From positions 62,001-126,000 of the forward strand of contig CAWEZI010000002.1 of the NCBI GenBank assembly GCA_963813525.1: 64,000 bases of DNA, written 5' to 3'. The notes below the pieces were generated by a model that saw only the letters and a list, made by a program, of their open reading frames with translations, was not told where the DNA came from and searched no databases. Of the stretch, positions 17,685-26,257 are shown one piece after another. This stretch comes from Bog-756 sp963813525 (GTDB lineage Bacteria; Actinomycetota; Acidimicrobiia; Acidimicrobiales; RAAP-2). The translations under genes and the position numbers were made by a program. The first letter of the stretch is position 1; every line of letters begins with the position of its first letter.

Positions 17685-18605
17685 CTACCTGATGGGCGGC
17701 GGGTTCCCCTCGGCGCTGGCGGTCAGGGCAGGATCCCACTCACACAGGGAGCACGCATGGAGGAAGGCCGAGTGAGCGAAGGCCAGCGCCGTCGCCCGCG
17801 GGTCCGAGCTCTGGCAGACATCCTTCCAGTCGAGAATGAACTCACCGAGAGTTGCATCCCAATGGGCGGCGTCGGGAGACAACGCCGCCCCCTCCAATCC
17901 GGCGGGCGATGGGGCTGCGTAGGCATAGAAGGCGGCTTTGCCGTATCTGGTGTCGCCCGGCCACCAGCCCACGGCCACCTCCTGCGCATCCATGGCATTC
18001 CGCGTGATGAAGTCACCTGACGGCGGATCCGCCGCTAGGCCCGAAAAGAGACTTACGGCCAGGTCGAAGGAGCCCCACCAGGCGTTTACCGGTGTGGATC
18101 GGCCCCGGTAGGCGGCTCGGAACGAAGCCAGGACCAGTGCCGCCTGGGTGGCCGCGGCGAAATAGGTGGCGACCTGATCGGGATCGTACGTGGCGTGCTG
18201 CTCATCGGCGTCGAGCGGCGTGCTCCAGGAGACTTCCTGGGGTTTGAGATTCACGGTCACCGGTCCCACGATGTCATGGACGGTGCCCAACAGCTCCCGG
18301 GTTACGGCGCCCACCGAACGGTCAGGGACCAGGGAGACCCGGCCGACCTCACCGGTGCTCGACTCGACCACTGCCTGGTGAGTCCGCAGATCGAGGAGAA
18401 CCACGAACGCCCCGGACCCGTCCGGGGCCGGCAGTGGGGCGGTCTCCCATCCCCTCGCCGTCAGACGCAGGGCGGCGTGTTGGAGTTGCGGTTCGGGCGG
18501 CGCCAGGGCGACGCACAGCTTGCCGAGGACCTGGGTGTGCGCATGCAGAGTGTCGCAGGTCTCCGCCCAGTCGCTGTAGGGAATATCGGGCCAGGTGGGG
18601 GGCAT
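17685..18605 (-). CDS. DUF5996 family protein
   Basis: 306 residues from ATG 18605; the open frame reaches 18716, but the added residues are basic and unlike the family. Recognisable segments are WPDIPYSDWAETCDTLHAHT, VLGKLCVALAPPEPQ, then ALRLTARGWETAPLP. In the C-terminal half come TPVNAWWGSFDLAVSLFSG and EVAVGWWPGDTRYG. DUF5996 proteins are widespread in actinobacteria and have no established function. It starts 23 bp after the secreted beta-helix gene on the same strand, so co-transcription is likely. Confidence 0.85.
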   Translation of the reverse strand: MPPTWPDIPYSDWAETCDTLHAHTQVLGKLCVALAPPEPQLQHAALRLTARGWETAPLPAPDGSGAFVVLLDLRTHQAVVESSTGEVGRVSLVPDRSVGAVTRELLGTVHDIVGPVTVNLKPQEVSWSTPLDADEQHATYDPDQVATYFAAATQAALVLASFRAAYRGRSTPVNAWWGSFDLAVSLFSGLAADPPSGDFITRNAMDAQEVAVGWWPGDTRYGKAAFYAYAAPSPAGLEGAALSPDAAHWDATLGEFILDWKDVCQSSDPRATALAFAHSAFLHACSLCEWDPALTASAEGNPPPIR

Positions 18606-18628
18606 GGTCGAAACGTTAACAAGCCCGG

Positions 18629-20449
18629 TTACGGGATCGAGTCGCTCGGACAATTGCCCGAGAAAGACCCGATTTCGCTGTCGGCGTCCCATCCGTGCCC
18701 GTTGCCTGCCTGCCACTCGGCCAGGGTGAGCAAGTTGTCCTTCGGAAGGGCGAAATTCCCGTTTACGGTGTTGGTGGCCGTGGACAGGTCCCCGTAGTCG
18801 TTGCAGTCGACGGTGTTCACCGATCCCTTCTTCGGTTGCTTGTCCACCTCGAACAGGGGGTTGTACCGATCGGACGCTCCCATCCCCTCGATGGTGTTGT
18901 GCCAGATTTCGACATTCGACCAGATCCCGCCGAGGTCCACCACGGGCATCCCGTCCGCCGGGGTCAGGAAGTACTGACTCTGGTTCTGGAAGGTGTTGTC
19001 GTGGACGTAGACATCGGTGATCGACGCCCCCGAGCCGAAGGCGTCGATATAGAGGGCATAGGGGTCGTGGCCGGCCACAGTCGACGAACCGGCGAACCCA
19101 GGAGGCTCGGTGCCCTGGCTCGGGTCACCGAACGACGTGCCCGGATCCTGGTGCACCGTGTTGTCCGACACCAACAGATGATCGGTCTCCTTCCTTCTGG
19201 TCTCGACATCGAGGTTGATCCCCTGGTCGCAATTCCACACGGTGTTCGACCCGAACCAGATGTAGGAGCCTCCGTCGTCGTAGAGCCCGGCCGCGTTTTC
19301 GGGCAGGGGTCCACAGGTTCCGGTCGATGCGTCCCACTTGCCGTAGGCCGCGTTGGACTCGGAGTCGACGTCGAAAACTGTGTTGTCGAAGACGTAGCCG
19401 TGGCTGGCCTGGGCACCGCCGGTCTCCCAGCCGATCGTGTCGAGGCCGATGTTGTCGGCATCGTCGATGACATTGTCGGCCGCCAAAAAGTCTTCGAGGG
19501 CACCGTTGAAGGTGACGGTCTCGCTCTGTCCGGTCCTCGTCCCGGTGACGGTGTTCCCCTCGACCACCACATGTTGCAGTTTTTGTGAGGTTGCCTTACC
19601 GCCGGCGATGACAGCGATCCCGTAGGCGTCGACATTCTGATTGTTGCAGTACTGCTTGGTCGTGTAGTTCGCGTCGGCCGTGTTGGTGATGTCCTTGACG
19701 GTGTTGTCGAGGATGTAGATGTCACTGCAGGAACCACCGTTCATGAAGCAGGCCGACAGGTGGGGCACGACGTTCGGGTTGGTCTTCTGGGTGTCACTGC
19801 GCGTCGTGACGTAGATGCCGGCGGGCGACTGGCCGGTACCGTCGAAGGTGTAGTTCTCGACCGTCAGGCCGTAGATCTCCACGCTCCTCGAGTCGACGAC
19901 GCTGATGCCGCCGGTATCCGACCAGTACTGGTTGGGATCGGTGTCGACCGTCTGTACGGTACCGAGGTCGAAGGTGGCTGTCTCGCCCGGCGCTGGAGCC
20001 ACTTCCAACAGACCGGTACTGGTCTTAGACCACACATGTAGCGGGTTGGAGAAGGTCCCGGAGAGACATACGACGGTGGGTGCGGTAATGGCGTTCTCCT
20101 CGCTGGCAATCCAGGCGTTGACGGTGGCCGACGTCGCCCCGGCGCTGGATGCGAAGGTGACCGTGCACGACGCCGGTGGACCGATGGCTGAACCGGTAGG
20201 AGTCACCGGGTTCGGGATGAGCCCGTCACCGTCGGCGGGCGCCTGTCCCTGCGGCTCGATGGGGAAGTCGCCGGCGTCGACCGGTGGCGTCGGCTGGGTG
20301 ACGGCGCCGGCCACCGCCCTCCTTGGATGGCCGGCAAGCGCCGCACCGTTCCTTCCGTGCCACGGCGTACCTCCGGCGGCGCTCACCGAGAGAACCGAGC
20401 AGGCCACGACGGCGACGGCGCTCGACGCGGCGATCCGGATCACCCTCAT
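18629..20449 (-). CDS. Secreted right-handed beta-helix protein
   Basis: 606 residues. A Sec signal peptide is likely: MRVIRIAASS, a hydrophobic AVAVVACSVLSVSAAG, then a disordered Pro-rich region to about residue 85. The rest is a parallel beta-helix, seen as recurrent short strands such as VEIYGLTVENYTF, IYILDNTVKDI, VVVEGNTVTG, YVFDNTVFDV, LLVSDNTVHQ and VYVHDNTFQN (NTV/NTF turns). Such folds bind or cleave polysaccharides, but no catalytic set of a known lyase or hydrolase family stands out. Function outside the cell is inferred. It shares the intergenic region holding a palindrome with the divergent XRE gene. Confidence 0.75.
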   Translation of the reverse strand: MRVIRIAASSAVAVVACSVLSVSAAGGTPWHGRNGAALAGHPRRAVAGAVTQPTPPVDAGDFPIEPQGQAPADGDGLIPNPVTPTGSAIGPPASCTVTFASSAGATSATVNAWIASEENAITAPTVVCLSGTFSNPLHVWSKTSTGLLEVAPAPGETATFDLGTVQTVDTDPNQYWSDTGGISVVDSRSVEIYGLTVENYTFDGTGQSPAGIYVTTRSDTQKTNPNVVPHLSACFMNGGSCSDIYILDNTVKDITNTADANYTTKQYCNNQNVDAYGIAVIAGGKATSQKLQHVVVEGNTVTGTRTGQSETVTFNGALEDFLAADNVIDDADNIGLDTIGWETGGAQASHGYVFDNTVFDVDSESNAAYGKWDASTGTCGPLPENAAGLYDDGGSYIWFGSNTVWNCDQGINLDVETRRKETDHLLVSDNTVHQDPGTSFGDPSQGTEPPGFAGSSTVAGHDPYALYIDAFGSGASITDVYVHDNTFQNQSQYFLTPADGMPVVDLGGIWSNVEIWHNTIEGMGASDRYNPLFEVDKQPKKGSVNTVDCNDYGDLSTATNTVNGNFALPKDNLLTLAEWQAGNGHGWDADSEIGSFSGNCPSDSIP

Positions 20450-20640
20450 CGGCTCCTCCTCCCTCGGCGCGGCTCAGAATTGGGGACACGACCCCCGGGC
20501 TCACGCTGCCAACCGGGCTCCTCGTATCGAACGGGCCCCGGCCCCGCCCTACCCGGACCGCTGCGTGTTCTTGCCTGATGACGACGCTACTTCTCCCGGT
20601 TGGGGTCGACCTGTGGCCGGCACACATATCCGTAGCGTGT

Positions 20641-20660
20641 GAACTACATCTATGTAGTTC
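20641..20660. promoter_or_regulatory. Inverted repeat (candidate operator)
   Basis: GAACTACAT and ATGTAGTTC form perfect 9-bp arms around a CT centre. Flanking GTGT and ACAC extend the symmetry if one base is bulged. It lies in the 279-bp divergent region between the beta-helix gene and the XRE regulator, 69 bp before the regulator's start. It is a natural candidate for regulator binding and control of either promoter; no direct evidence. Confidence 0.55.
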
Positions 20661-20728
20661 GACACGCGGCACAACCGGCTCCACGGCCCCCCTTGTCAGC
20701 TCTACAAGCACGGGAGTAGCGTGAACAA

Positions 20729-21139
20729 GTGGTGGATACAAATGAGTACTCAGTGGAGGGGCCGGATCAGCTGGCTCGGCGCATCCGTACCTACCGCGCC
20801 AAGCACGGCATGACCCAGCGGGAACTGGCCGACCAACTGGGTGTCACTCAGCAGTCCGTCGCCCGATGGGAGCAGGGCTCGCCACCGCGGAATTACATGC
20901 TTCGGGTCATCGAATCGCTTTTGGCGGAGGCTGGGGCCGACGACCACTCAGGAGACCTGGCCGAGATCATCGGCATACGTCCTCCTGTGGCCGGGCCCGC
21001 CCAGACCCGCGGCGTCGAGGAAGCTCGAAAGACTTACGTGCAGGGTTGCCTCAAGCTCCTCGGGCGCGGCGAACGGCTACCCAACAGGGTGCTCCTGTTA
21101 CTGGCTGACGAACTGGGCTGGGACGCCGAGGACGACTGA
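20729..21139 (+). CDS. XRE-type helix-turn-helix transcriptional regulator
   Basis: 136 residues from GTG. The Cro/CI-type HTH is at about residues 14-65: LARRIRTYRAKHGMTQREL, then ADQLGVTQQSVARWEQG and SPPRNYMLRVIESLL. The C-terminal 70 residues have no family I recognise; they are predicted helical (ARKTYVQGCLKLLGRGERLP) and may dimerise or sense a ligand. It probably binds the palindrome 69 bp upstream and could autoregulate or control the divergent secreted beta-helix gene. The start codon is weakly supported; the upstream GGGAG is 13 bases away. Confidence 0.85.
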   Translation: MVDTNEYSVEGPDQLARRIRTYRAKHGMTQRELADQLGVTQQSVARWEQGSPPRNYMLRVIESLLAEAGADDHSGDLAEIIGIRPPVAGPAQTRGVEEARKTYVQGCLKLLGRGERLPNRVLLLLADELGWDAEDD

Positions 21140-21238
21140 GTCGAACGACGAGCTCACTCGAATGACGAGATGACGGCCGACAGGCCGTCAGGGATGCGAG
21201 AGCCGCCTTTCCGCTCGCTCATTCCGGCGCCGGGCCGG

Positions 21239-22156
21239 TCATGTCCGGGAGGGACTTATCACCGATCCGCCGTAGCGTTCCAAACCCTCGAGGGCCTGGG
21301 CCAGCGATGCGCCGGGAACCGAGACCCCGACCCAGGTCACGCCCAGCGAGGCCAGCTCGTCGAGTGCGACCCTATGGGTGTCGGCATCGAAGTTCTGCCC
21401 CAGCCTGCCCCCGGCTCCCGTGGAGAAGGCAACGTCGATGTCCGACCGCGCACGTCCTTGTTCCTCGACGAAACGCCAGAGCTCGTCGAGCATGACGGCA
21501 AGGTCGTCGACGGTTTCGAGTGGCGGCGTCTTGGTGGTCGCCGACAGAGACCGCGGCGCCGGGAAGGGCGACCAACCGTCGCCGTACCGGGCGACTCGGC
21601 GTCGGGACAGCTGGCTGTTGCCCCCGATCCAAATCGGCGGTGCGGTCCGGGGCTTCGGATTGGCCGTCAGCCCCTTGGCGCTTATGCCGGTTCCTTCGAA
21701 CGAGAAGTCGTCCTCGGTCCACATCCCCCGGAGCACCTCAATGGCCTGGTCGAACAAGGCGTTGCGTTGTTCGAAGTCGATCCCCAGACCCCGGTACTCG
21801 CCACGCAGGTAGCCGGTGGCCACGGCCAGGGTGAAGCGGTCATCGGACAACATGGCCAGGGTGGCCACCATTTTGGCGATGACCAGGGGGTGGCGGTAGG
21901 GGAGCACGACGATGTTGGGGATCAGGCGGATTCGTTCGGTGACCGCCGCACAGAAGGTCAGCGCCACAAAGGGATCGAGGGCATCGTGCCCGCCGGCCTT
22001 GAGCCACCGATCGGTCGGCGCCGGGTGGTCGGTGAACCCGATGCCGTCGAACCCGGCGGCCTCGGCTGTCCGAGCGAAAGCGGTGACGGCTTGCCTGGTC
22101 ATGAGCTCCGGGCTGGCCGGATGGGTGATCAAGGGGTAGGTGACGGAGAATTTCAT
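21239..22156 (-). CDS. LLM-class F420-dependent oxidoreductase
   Basis: 305 residues, one bacterial-luciferase-like TIM barrel. FARTAEAAGFDGIGFTDHP, RIRLIPNIVVLPYRHPLVIA, KMVATLAMLSDDRFTLAVA and GTGISAKGLTANPKP with PPIWIGGNS are typical of the TIGR03619-like branch known from mycobacteria. The DHPAP and WIGGNS segments line the flavin or F420 pocket. It would transfer hydride from F420H2, or use FMN, on an unknown substrate. It is isolated, convergent with the XRE gene and divergent from the BI-1-like gene. Confidence 0.85.
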   Translation of the reverse strand: MKFSVTYPLITHPASPELMTRQAVTAFARTAEAAGFDGIGFTDHPAPTDRWLKAGGHDALDPFVALTFCAAVTERIRLIPNIVVLPYRHPLVIAKMVATLAMLSDDRFTLAVATGYLRGEYRGLGIDFEQRNALFDQAIEVLRGMWTEDDFSFEGTGISAKGLTANPKPRTAPPIWIGGNSQLSRRRVARYGDGWSPFPAPRSLSATTKTPPLETVDDLAVMLDELWRFVEEQGRARSDIDVAFSTGAGGRLGQNFDADTHRVALDELASLGVTWVGVSVPGASLAQALEGLERYGGSVISPSRT

Positions 22157-22415
22157 CAGGGTTCCAAGCCTTCACTGGGTGCCCCGGAGAGGCCGAGGTT
22201 GAGCACGCACCGTAACCCGGCCGTCTGGGTGGCGCCTGCAGCTCGGCGCGGGCACGTGGCCGTACCGGTATCCGCATGACCGGCACGGCCGCGACACGAC
22301 GCGCGGGCTGAGCAGGCACAATAGATACAGAACAACCCTGGGGTAAGCACCGCTGGTAGCGGCGGACCGAGGGGAGTGCGGGCCAGAAGGGCACGCAGGA
22401 CAGGAGACAGTGACC

Positions 22416-23174
22416 ATGGCATCAGCCAATCGGGGATCGTTCGGATCGGCATCGAACTATCAGCGCATGGTGGAGGCCTACGGGCCGCCCCACGCGGGTG
22501 GATCCACCGCCCTGCTCGAGCCGCCCAGCCCCGACCTTCCCGCCACCCGCACGTTCACGGCCGAGGGCGCTTTCAACAAAGCCGGGCTCCTCGGAGCCCT
22601 GGCCCTGGTCGTCGGCGGCCTGGCCTATGTTGCCGATCTGCCCCTGGGTCTGGTGTGGCCGCTGTTGCTGGTGGCCCTGGGTGCCGGGTTGTGGGCCTCC
22701 TTCCGACCCGCCAAGGCCAAGGTCCTGGCCCCCGTGTTCGCCGTCTGTGAGGGCGCTCTCCTCGGTGTGCTTTCCCGCTTCTACGCCAACCAGGGTCAGC
22801 ACGTGGTCACTCTGGCCGTGGTCGGGACCGTGGCCGTGGTGGCCGGCGTGTGGTTCTGCTACCGCACCGGCCTGGTGCGGGTCGGCCACCGTTTCATCCA
22901 GACCACCATGGTGGCAACGGTCGGCTTTCTGGCGGTGATCGTCGTGTCCATCCTCACCGGATGGGGGGCGTCGGGACTGGGCGGTGTGGTCATCTTCGGC
23001 GTCCTCTACCTGTTTCTGGCCGTGATGAACCTGTTCGTCGACTTCGACTACGCCTACCGGGCCCAGGCCAGCCAGATCAGCGCCGACGCCGAGTGGTACT
23101 CGGCCTTCTCGCTGTTGCTTTCGTCGGCCATGGTCTACCTGGCTCTGCTGCGCATCTTCGGCGGCCGACGCTAG
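22416..23174 (+). CDS. Bax inhibitor-1/YccA-like integral membrane protein
   Basis: 252 residues from ATG 22416, which has AGGAG 9 bases upstream; GTG 22410 is an alternative. After a soluble N-terminal tail of about 60 residues (FNKAGLLGALALVVGG begins the first helix) there are seven hydrophobic helices. FAVCEGALLGVLSRFY is the family motif before the third or fourth helix, and VDFDYAYRAQ with SADAEWYSAFSLLLS contains the acidic pair associated with calcium leak in this family. Such YccA-type proteins sit in the cytoplasmic membrane; the physiological role in actinobacteria is unknown. Confidence 0.85.
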   Translation: MASANRGSFGSASNYQRMVEAYGPPHAGGSTALLEPPSPDLPATRTFTAEGAFNKAGLLGALALVVGGLAYVADLPLGLVWPLLLVALGAGLWASFRPAKAKVLAPVFAVCEGALLGVLSRFYANQGQHVVTLAVVGTVAVVAGVWFCYRTGLVRVGHRFIQTTMVATVGFLAVIVVSILTGWGASGLGGVVIFGVLYLFLAVMNLFVDFDYAYRAQASQISADAEWYSAFSLLLSSAMVYLALLRIFGGRR

Positions 23175-23225
23175 AAGCGGCACGGCCGTGGTCACGCCAA
23201 CCGGAGGGGATCGCCCGCGTACCCC

Positions 23226-23885
23226 TCAGACCAGTCGTCGCTCGGTGGCCCAGCGGGTGAGTTCGTGCCGGGTGGACAGCTGGAGCTTCCTGAGCACGGA
23301 GGAGACGTGTGACTCGACCGTCTTGGTCGAGATGATCAGGTCGCGGGCCACCTCCTTGTAGGTGTAGCCACGGGCGATGAGACGTAGGACCTCACGCTCG
23401 CGGGGGGAGAGCTGGTCCAACTCGGGATCGAGCCCCGCCGCGGGGGAAGGGCCGGACCCGTCGGCGAAGGCATCGAGCACGAAACCGGCCAGACGCGGGG
23501 AGAAGACGGCATCCCCCGCTCTCACCGCGTGCACCGCCTGGAGCAGCTCCGGACCCGAAATGGTCTTGGTGACATAGCCCCGGGCTCCGGCCCGGATCAC
23601 CGCGATCACGTCTTCGGGGGCGTCGGACACCGACAGGGCCAGGAAGCGCACCTCGGGATGGTGGGGCAGGACGGCGGCCAGCACCGCCTGGCCACCTCCG
23701 CCGGGCAGGTGCACGTCGAGCAGGACCACGTCGGGTGTGCGTTCACCGATCAGCTCGATGGCCGCCGCCACCTCGTCGGCCTCCCCGACCAGGTCGACCT
23801 CGTTCCCCAGTTCCACCCGCACCCCCGAGCGGAACATGGCGTGATCATCGACCAGAAACACACGGGGCCGCTCGCCCGTGCTCAC
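23226..23885 (-). CDS. NarL/LuxR-family response regulator
   Basis: 219 residues. The receiver domain begins RPRVFLVDDHAMFRSGV (acidic pair), has the phospho-acceptor Asp57 in VVLLDVHLPGG, and the conserved Lys in GYVTKTI. The LuxR-type HTH is QLSPREREVLRLIARGYTYK to STKTVESHVSSVLRKL. The GTG start overlaps the kinase stop by 4 bp (GTGA), so kinase and regulator are coupled; the open frame reading further upstream is only the kinase's shadow. Likely targets are the PspC and DUF1707 genes beyond the kinase. Confidence 0.93.
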   Translation of the reverse strand: MSTGERPRVFLVDDHAMFRSGVRVELGNEVDLVGEADEVAAAIELIGERTPDVVLLDVHLPGGGGQAVLAAVLPHHPEVRFLALSVSDAPEDVIAVIRAGARGYVTKTISGPELLQAVHAVRAGDAVFSPRLAGFVLDAFADGSGPSPAAGLDPELDQLSPREREVLRLIARGYTYKEVARDLIISTKTVESHVSSVLRKLQLSTRHELTRWATERRLV

Positions 23886-25336
23886 GCCGTCAGCTCGAGG
23901 CGCGCCATCGACAGTTCGATCTCCGTTCCCCGGCCGGGCGCCGACCGGACAGCCACCGAACCGTCGAACCGAGCCATCCGGGCCCGAATGGACTGGGCGA
24001 TCCCCTGTCGGTCGTCGGGCACGGCGCCGGGGTCGAACCCCCGACCCCTGTCGCGCACGAAAACGGTGACCGCCCGCTGCTCGACCTCGCAGTAGATCGA
24101 GACATCGGACGCTCCCGACCATTTCGCCGCGTTCACCGTGGCCTCGCGGGCGGCGTCCAGAAGGGCTCTCAACCGATCGTTGAGCGGGCAGTCCCCGACC
24201 ACCACCACCTGCACCGTGATCCCGTGGTCGGTCTCGACCAGCGCCTGCAGGAGGGTGATGCCTTCGGCCATGGTCACCGCCTCGGCAGCCACCGAGCCGG
24301 GGGGCCGACCTTGGAAGAGCCACGAACGGAGCTCGCGCTCTTGGATCCGGGCCAGCCGGGTCACCTGTTGGGGATCGTTGGCAGAACGCTGGATGAGGGC
24401 CAGGGTCTGGAGGACCGAGTCGTGGACATGGGCCGCCATTTCCGCGCGCTCCTCGGCCAGGGCCCGCGATTGGCGCTCCGATATCAGGTCGCGCACCAGG
24501 CTGATCCACCACGGTCCGAAAACGACCACGATGGAGGCCATGACCAGGAGGGCGCCGACGACCGGCAGGAAGGTGGCCGTGGTCGGATGTCCGCCCAGGA
24601 GGAGGAGCAACCCTCCGATTCCGATCACGATCCCGAGAGCGATGCGGACGATCACCGAGGTCCGGGTGTGGCGGTCTTCCCCGGTCCGGAACATCGGGAT
24701 CAGGTCGTCGTCGATCCACACCCGCTCGTCGTGGCTGGCGTTGCGGCGGATGAGGACGACGGCCCCGGCGGCCAGGAAGAGAGGCCAGCCGAACGAGCCC
24801 ACGAAGCCCAGGTGGAGTCCGGCTGCCACGATCTGGATGACGATCAGGAGGGGAATGATGGCGGCGACCAGCCGAATGCCCCGACGGTCGGCCACCGCCC
24901 GGGAGAAGATGCTGGTCGTCTCTCCGTCGAGGGGGACGAACAGCCAGGCCAGGGCGTAGGCCAGGACCCCGGCCCCGCTGGCCAGGGAGAGCAGGACGAA
25001 GGCGATCCGGACCAGGGTGACGTCGATACCGGTGGTGGCCGACAGACCGCCGCACACCCCGGCGACCACCCGGGTGTCCGGGCTACGGCGGAATCGACCC
25101 CGCCTGTGACGGTGGGACCTGAGGCGCAAAGAGCCCCGGTGGCGACCCCCGGCGGGGGGTCCCCACGACTCGTACCACGGACGGCCCCGGCTGAATCCAC
25201 CGTGCCCAGGGGGCGGAGGAGGGTCCGGCGGGCCGGGCGCCTGAGTGGGGGAATCGGTGGGATTGGCGATAATCGATGATCGCGCACCCCCTGGGGCCGG
25301 GCCAACAGGGACATCCCTGATCCGAGCGGCCCGCAT
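23882..25336 (-). CDS. Sensor histidine kinase with N-terminal PspC domain
   Basis: 484 residues. A Pro/Arg-rich cytosolic tail of about 80 residues leads into a PspC domain (RSPDTRVVAGVCGGLSATTG, VTLVRIAFVLLSLASG, YALAWLFVPLDG). More membrane helices follow to about residue 285, then a HisKA_3 region with the phospho-acceptor His305 in AHVHDSVLQTLALIQ. The HATPase domain shows DAAREATVNAAKWSG (N-box) and DRGRGFDPG (G1). The layout matches PspC-type envelope-stress kinases of the DesK/NarX branch in actinobacteria. Its 62-bp upstream region is shared with a divergent free-standing PspC gene. Confidence 0.92.
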   Translation of the reverse strand: MRAARIRDVPVGPAPGGARSSIIANPTDSPTQAPGPPDPPPPPGHGGFSRGRPWYESWGPPAGGRHRGSLRLRSHRHRRGRFRRSPDTRVVAGVCGGLSATTGIDVTLVRIAFVLLSLASGAGVLAYALAWLFVPLDGETTSIFSRAVADRRGIRLVAAIIPLLIVIQIVAAGLHLGFVGSFGWPLFLAAGAVVLIRRNASHDERVWIDDDLIPMFRTGEDRHTRTSVIVRIALGIVIGIGGLLLLLGGHPTTATFLPVVGALLVMASIVVVFGPWWISLVRDLISERQSRALAEERAEMAAHVHDSVLQTLALIQRSANDPQQVTRLARIQERELRSWLFQGRPPGSVAAEAVTMAEGITLLQALVETDHGITVQVVVVGDCPLNDRLRALLDAAREATVNAAKWSGASDVSIYCEVEQRAVTVFVRDRGRGFDPGAVPDDRQGIAQSIRARMARFDGSVAVRSAPGRGTEIELSMARLELTA

Positions 25337-25398
25337 TCAGGGTCGCATCAGGGACGTGCCCGATACCCCTTCGGCCGGCCGGCCGTCAGGCTGACTGC

Positions 25399-25701
25399 AT
25401 GACCGCTCCCACAGCCTCCAACCCACCACCATCGGACCCCGGCCCCCCACCCCCAGATCCGGACGGGCAGGCGATGCGTCTCCACCGCGTCCGGTCGGGG
25501 TCCATGGTCGCCGGGGTCGCCGCCGGATTGGCCGACTACCTCGACGTCGACCCCACCCTGGTGCGGATCGGGTTCGTCGCTCTGACCCTGATGGGTGGCA
25601 TCGCCGTCCCTCTCTACCTGGCCGGCTGGCTTCTCATCCCCGACGAGGGGTCCGAGCACTCGGTGGCCGAGGAGATGCTCGGCCACCAGTTCACCCACTG
25701 A
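25399..25701 (+). CDS. PspC domain protein
   Basis: 100 residues. A Pro-rich N-terminus is followed by the PspC signature LHRVRSGSMVAGVAAGLADY, then LDVDPTLVRIGFVALTLMGG and YLAGWLLIPDEG. The two hydrophobic stretches form a membrane hairpin. It repeats the domain carried by the divergent kinase, suggesting that kinase and this protein interact in the membrane and monitor envelope stress. The DUF1707 gene starts 47 bp downstream. Confidence 0.88.
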   Translation: MTAPTASNPPPSDPGPPPPDPDGQAMRLHRVRSGSMVAGVAAGLADYLDVDPTLVRIGFVALTLMGGIAVPLYLAGWLLIPDEGSEHSVAEEMLGHQFTH

Positions 25702-25748
25702 TACCGACGACCTATACCCACCATTGGTCCGAGCCAAGGAGACACGTC

Positions 25749-26204
25749 ATGCGCTACCGATGGGATCCCGCCTACCCGGGCTCCACCCACCGAACAGGTC
25801 CCGACGACGGGTCGGGGCTCCGCGTCTCGGACGCCGAACGCAACGAGGTGGCCGAGAAGCTGTCACGTCACTTCGCCGACGGTCGGCTCGACCAGGCCGA
25901 GTTCAAGACCAGGCTGGACCGGGCCCTCGGGGCGGTCACCCGCGGCGATCTCGACGGCCTGTTCCACGATCTGCCACGGCTGGCCGATGATCCGGCGCCG
26001 CCCAAGCCTCACCGGAGGCGCTTCCTGCCCGTGGCCGTACTCGTGGTCGTGGCGGCGATGGTTGCCGGCGCCGTCGTCTCGACCATCCACGTGACATGGG
26101 TGCTCCTTGTGCTGCTCGGGCTCTTCGTCTGGCAGCGGGCCGGGCGCCGTCGCCGATTCGTGACCGACTCGAGGGACGTGCGGCCCTACGGGCCTCCGCA
26201 GTGA
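25749..26204 (+). CDS. DUF1707 (SHOCT-like) membrane protein
   Basis: 151 residues. The DUF1707 domain is at about residues 25-77: LRVSDAERNEVAEKLSRHF, then DGRLDQAEFKTRLDRALGA and TRGDLDGLFHDLP. Two hydrophobic helices follow (FLPVAVLVVVAAMVAGAVV; HVTWVLLVLLGLFVWQ) and a basic tail. DUF1707 proteins frequently accompany PspC and LiaF-like envelope stress systems in actinobacteria. It is likely co-transcribed with the PspC gene. No enzyme motif. Confidence 0.88.
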   Translation: MRYRWDPAYPGSTHRTGPDDGSGLRVSDAERNEVAEKLSRHFADGRLDQAEFKTRLDRALGAVTRGDLDGLFHDLPRLADDPAPPKPHRRRFLPVAVLVVVAAMVAGAVVSTIHVTWVLLVLLGLFVWQRAGRRRRFVTDSRDVRPYGPPQ

Positions 26205-26257
26205 ACGAGTCGGGGTCAGCCACCCTCGGCCTCGGATAGCCCTACCGCCACCCGCCC

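Noticed and set aside
23886..25055. Long minus-strand N-terminal extension of the response regulator
   Set aside because: It is the kinase gene read in another frame; the regulator starts at GTG 23885, overlapping the kinase stop.
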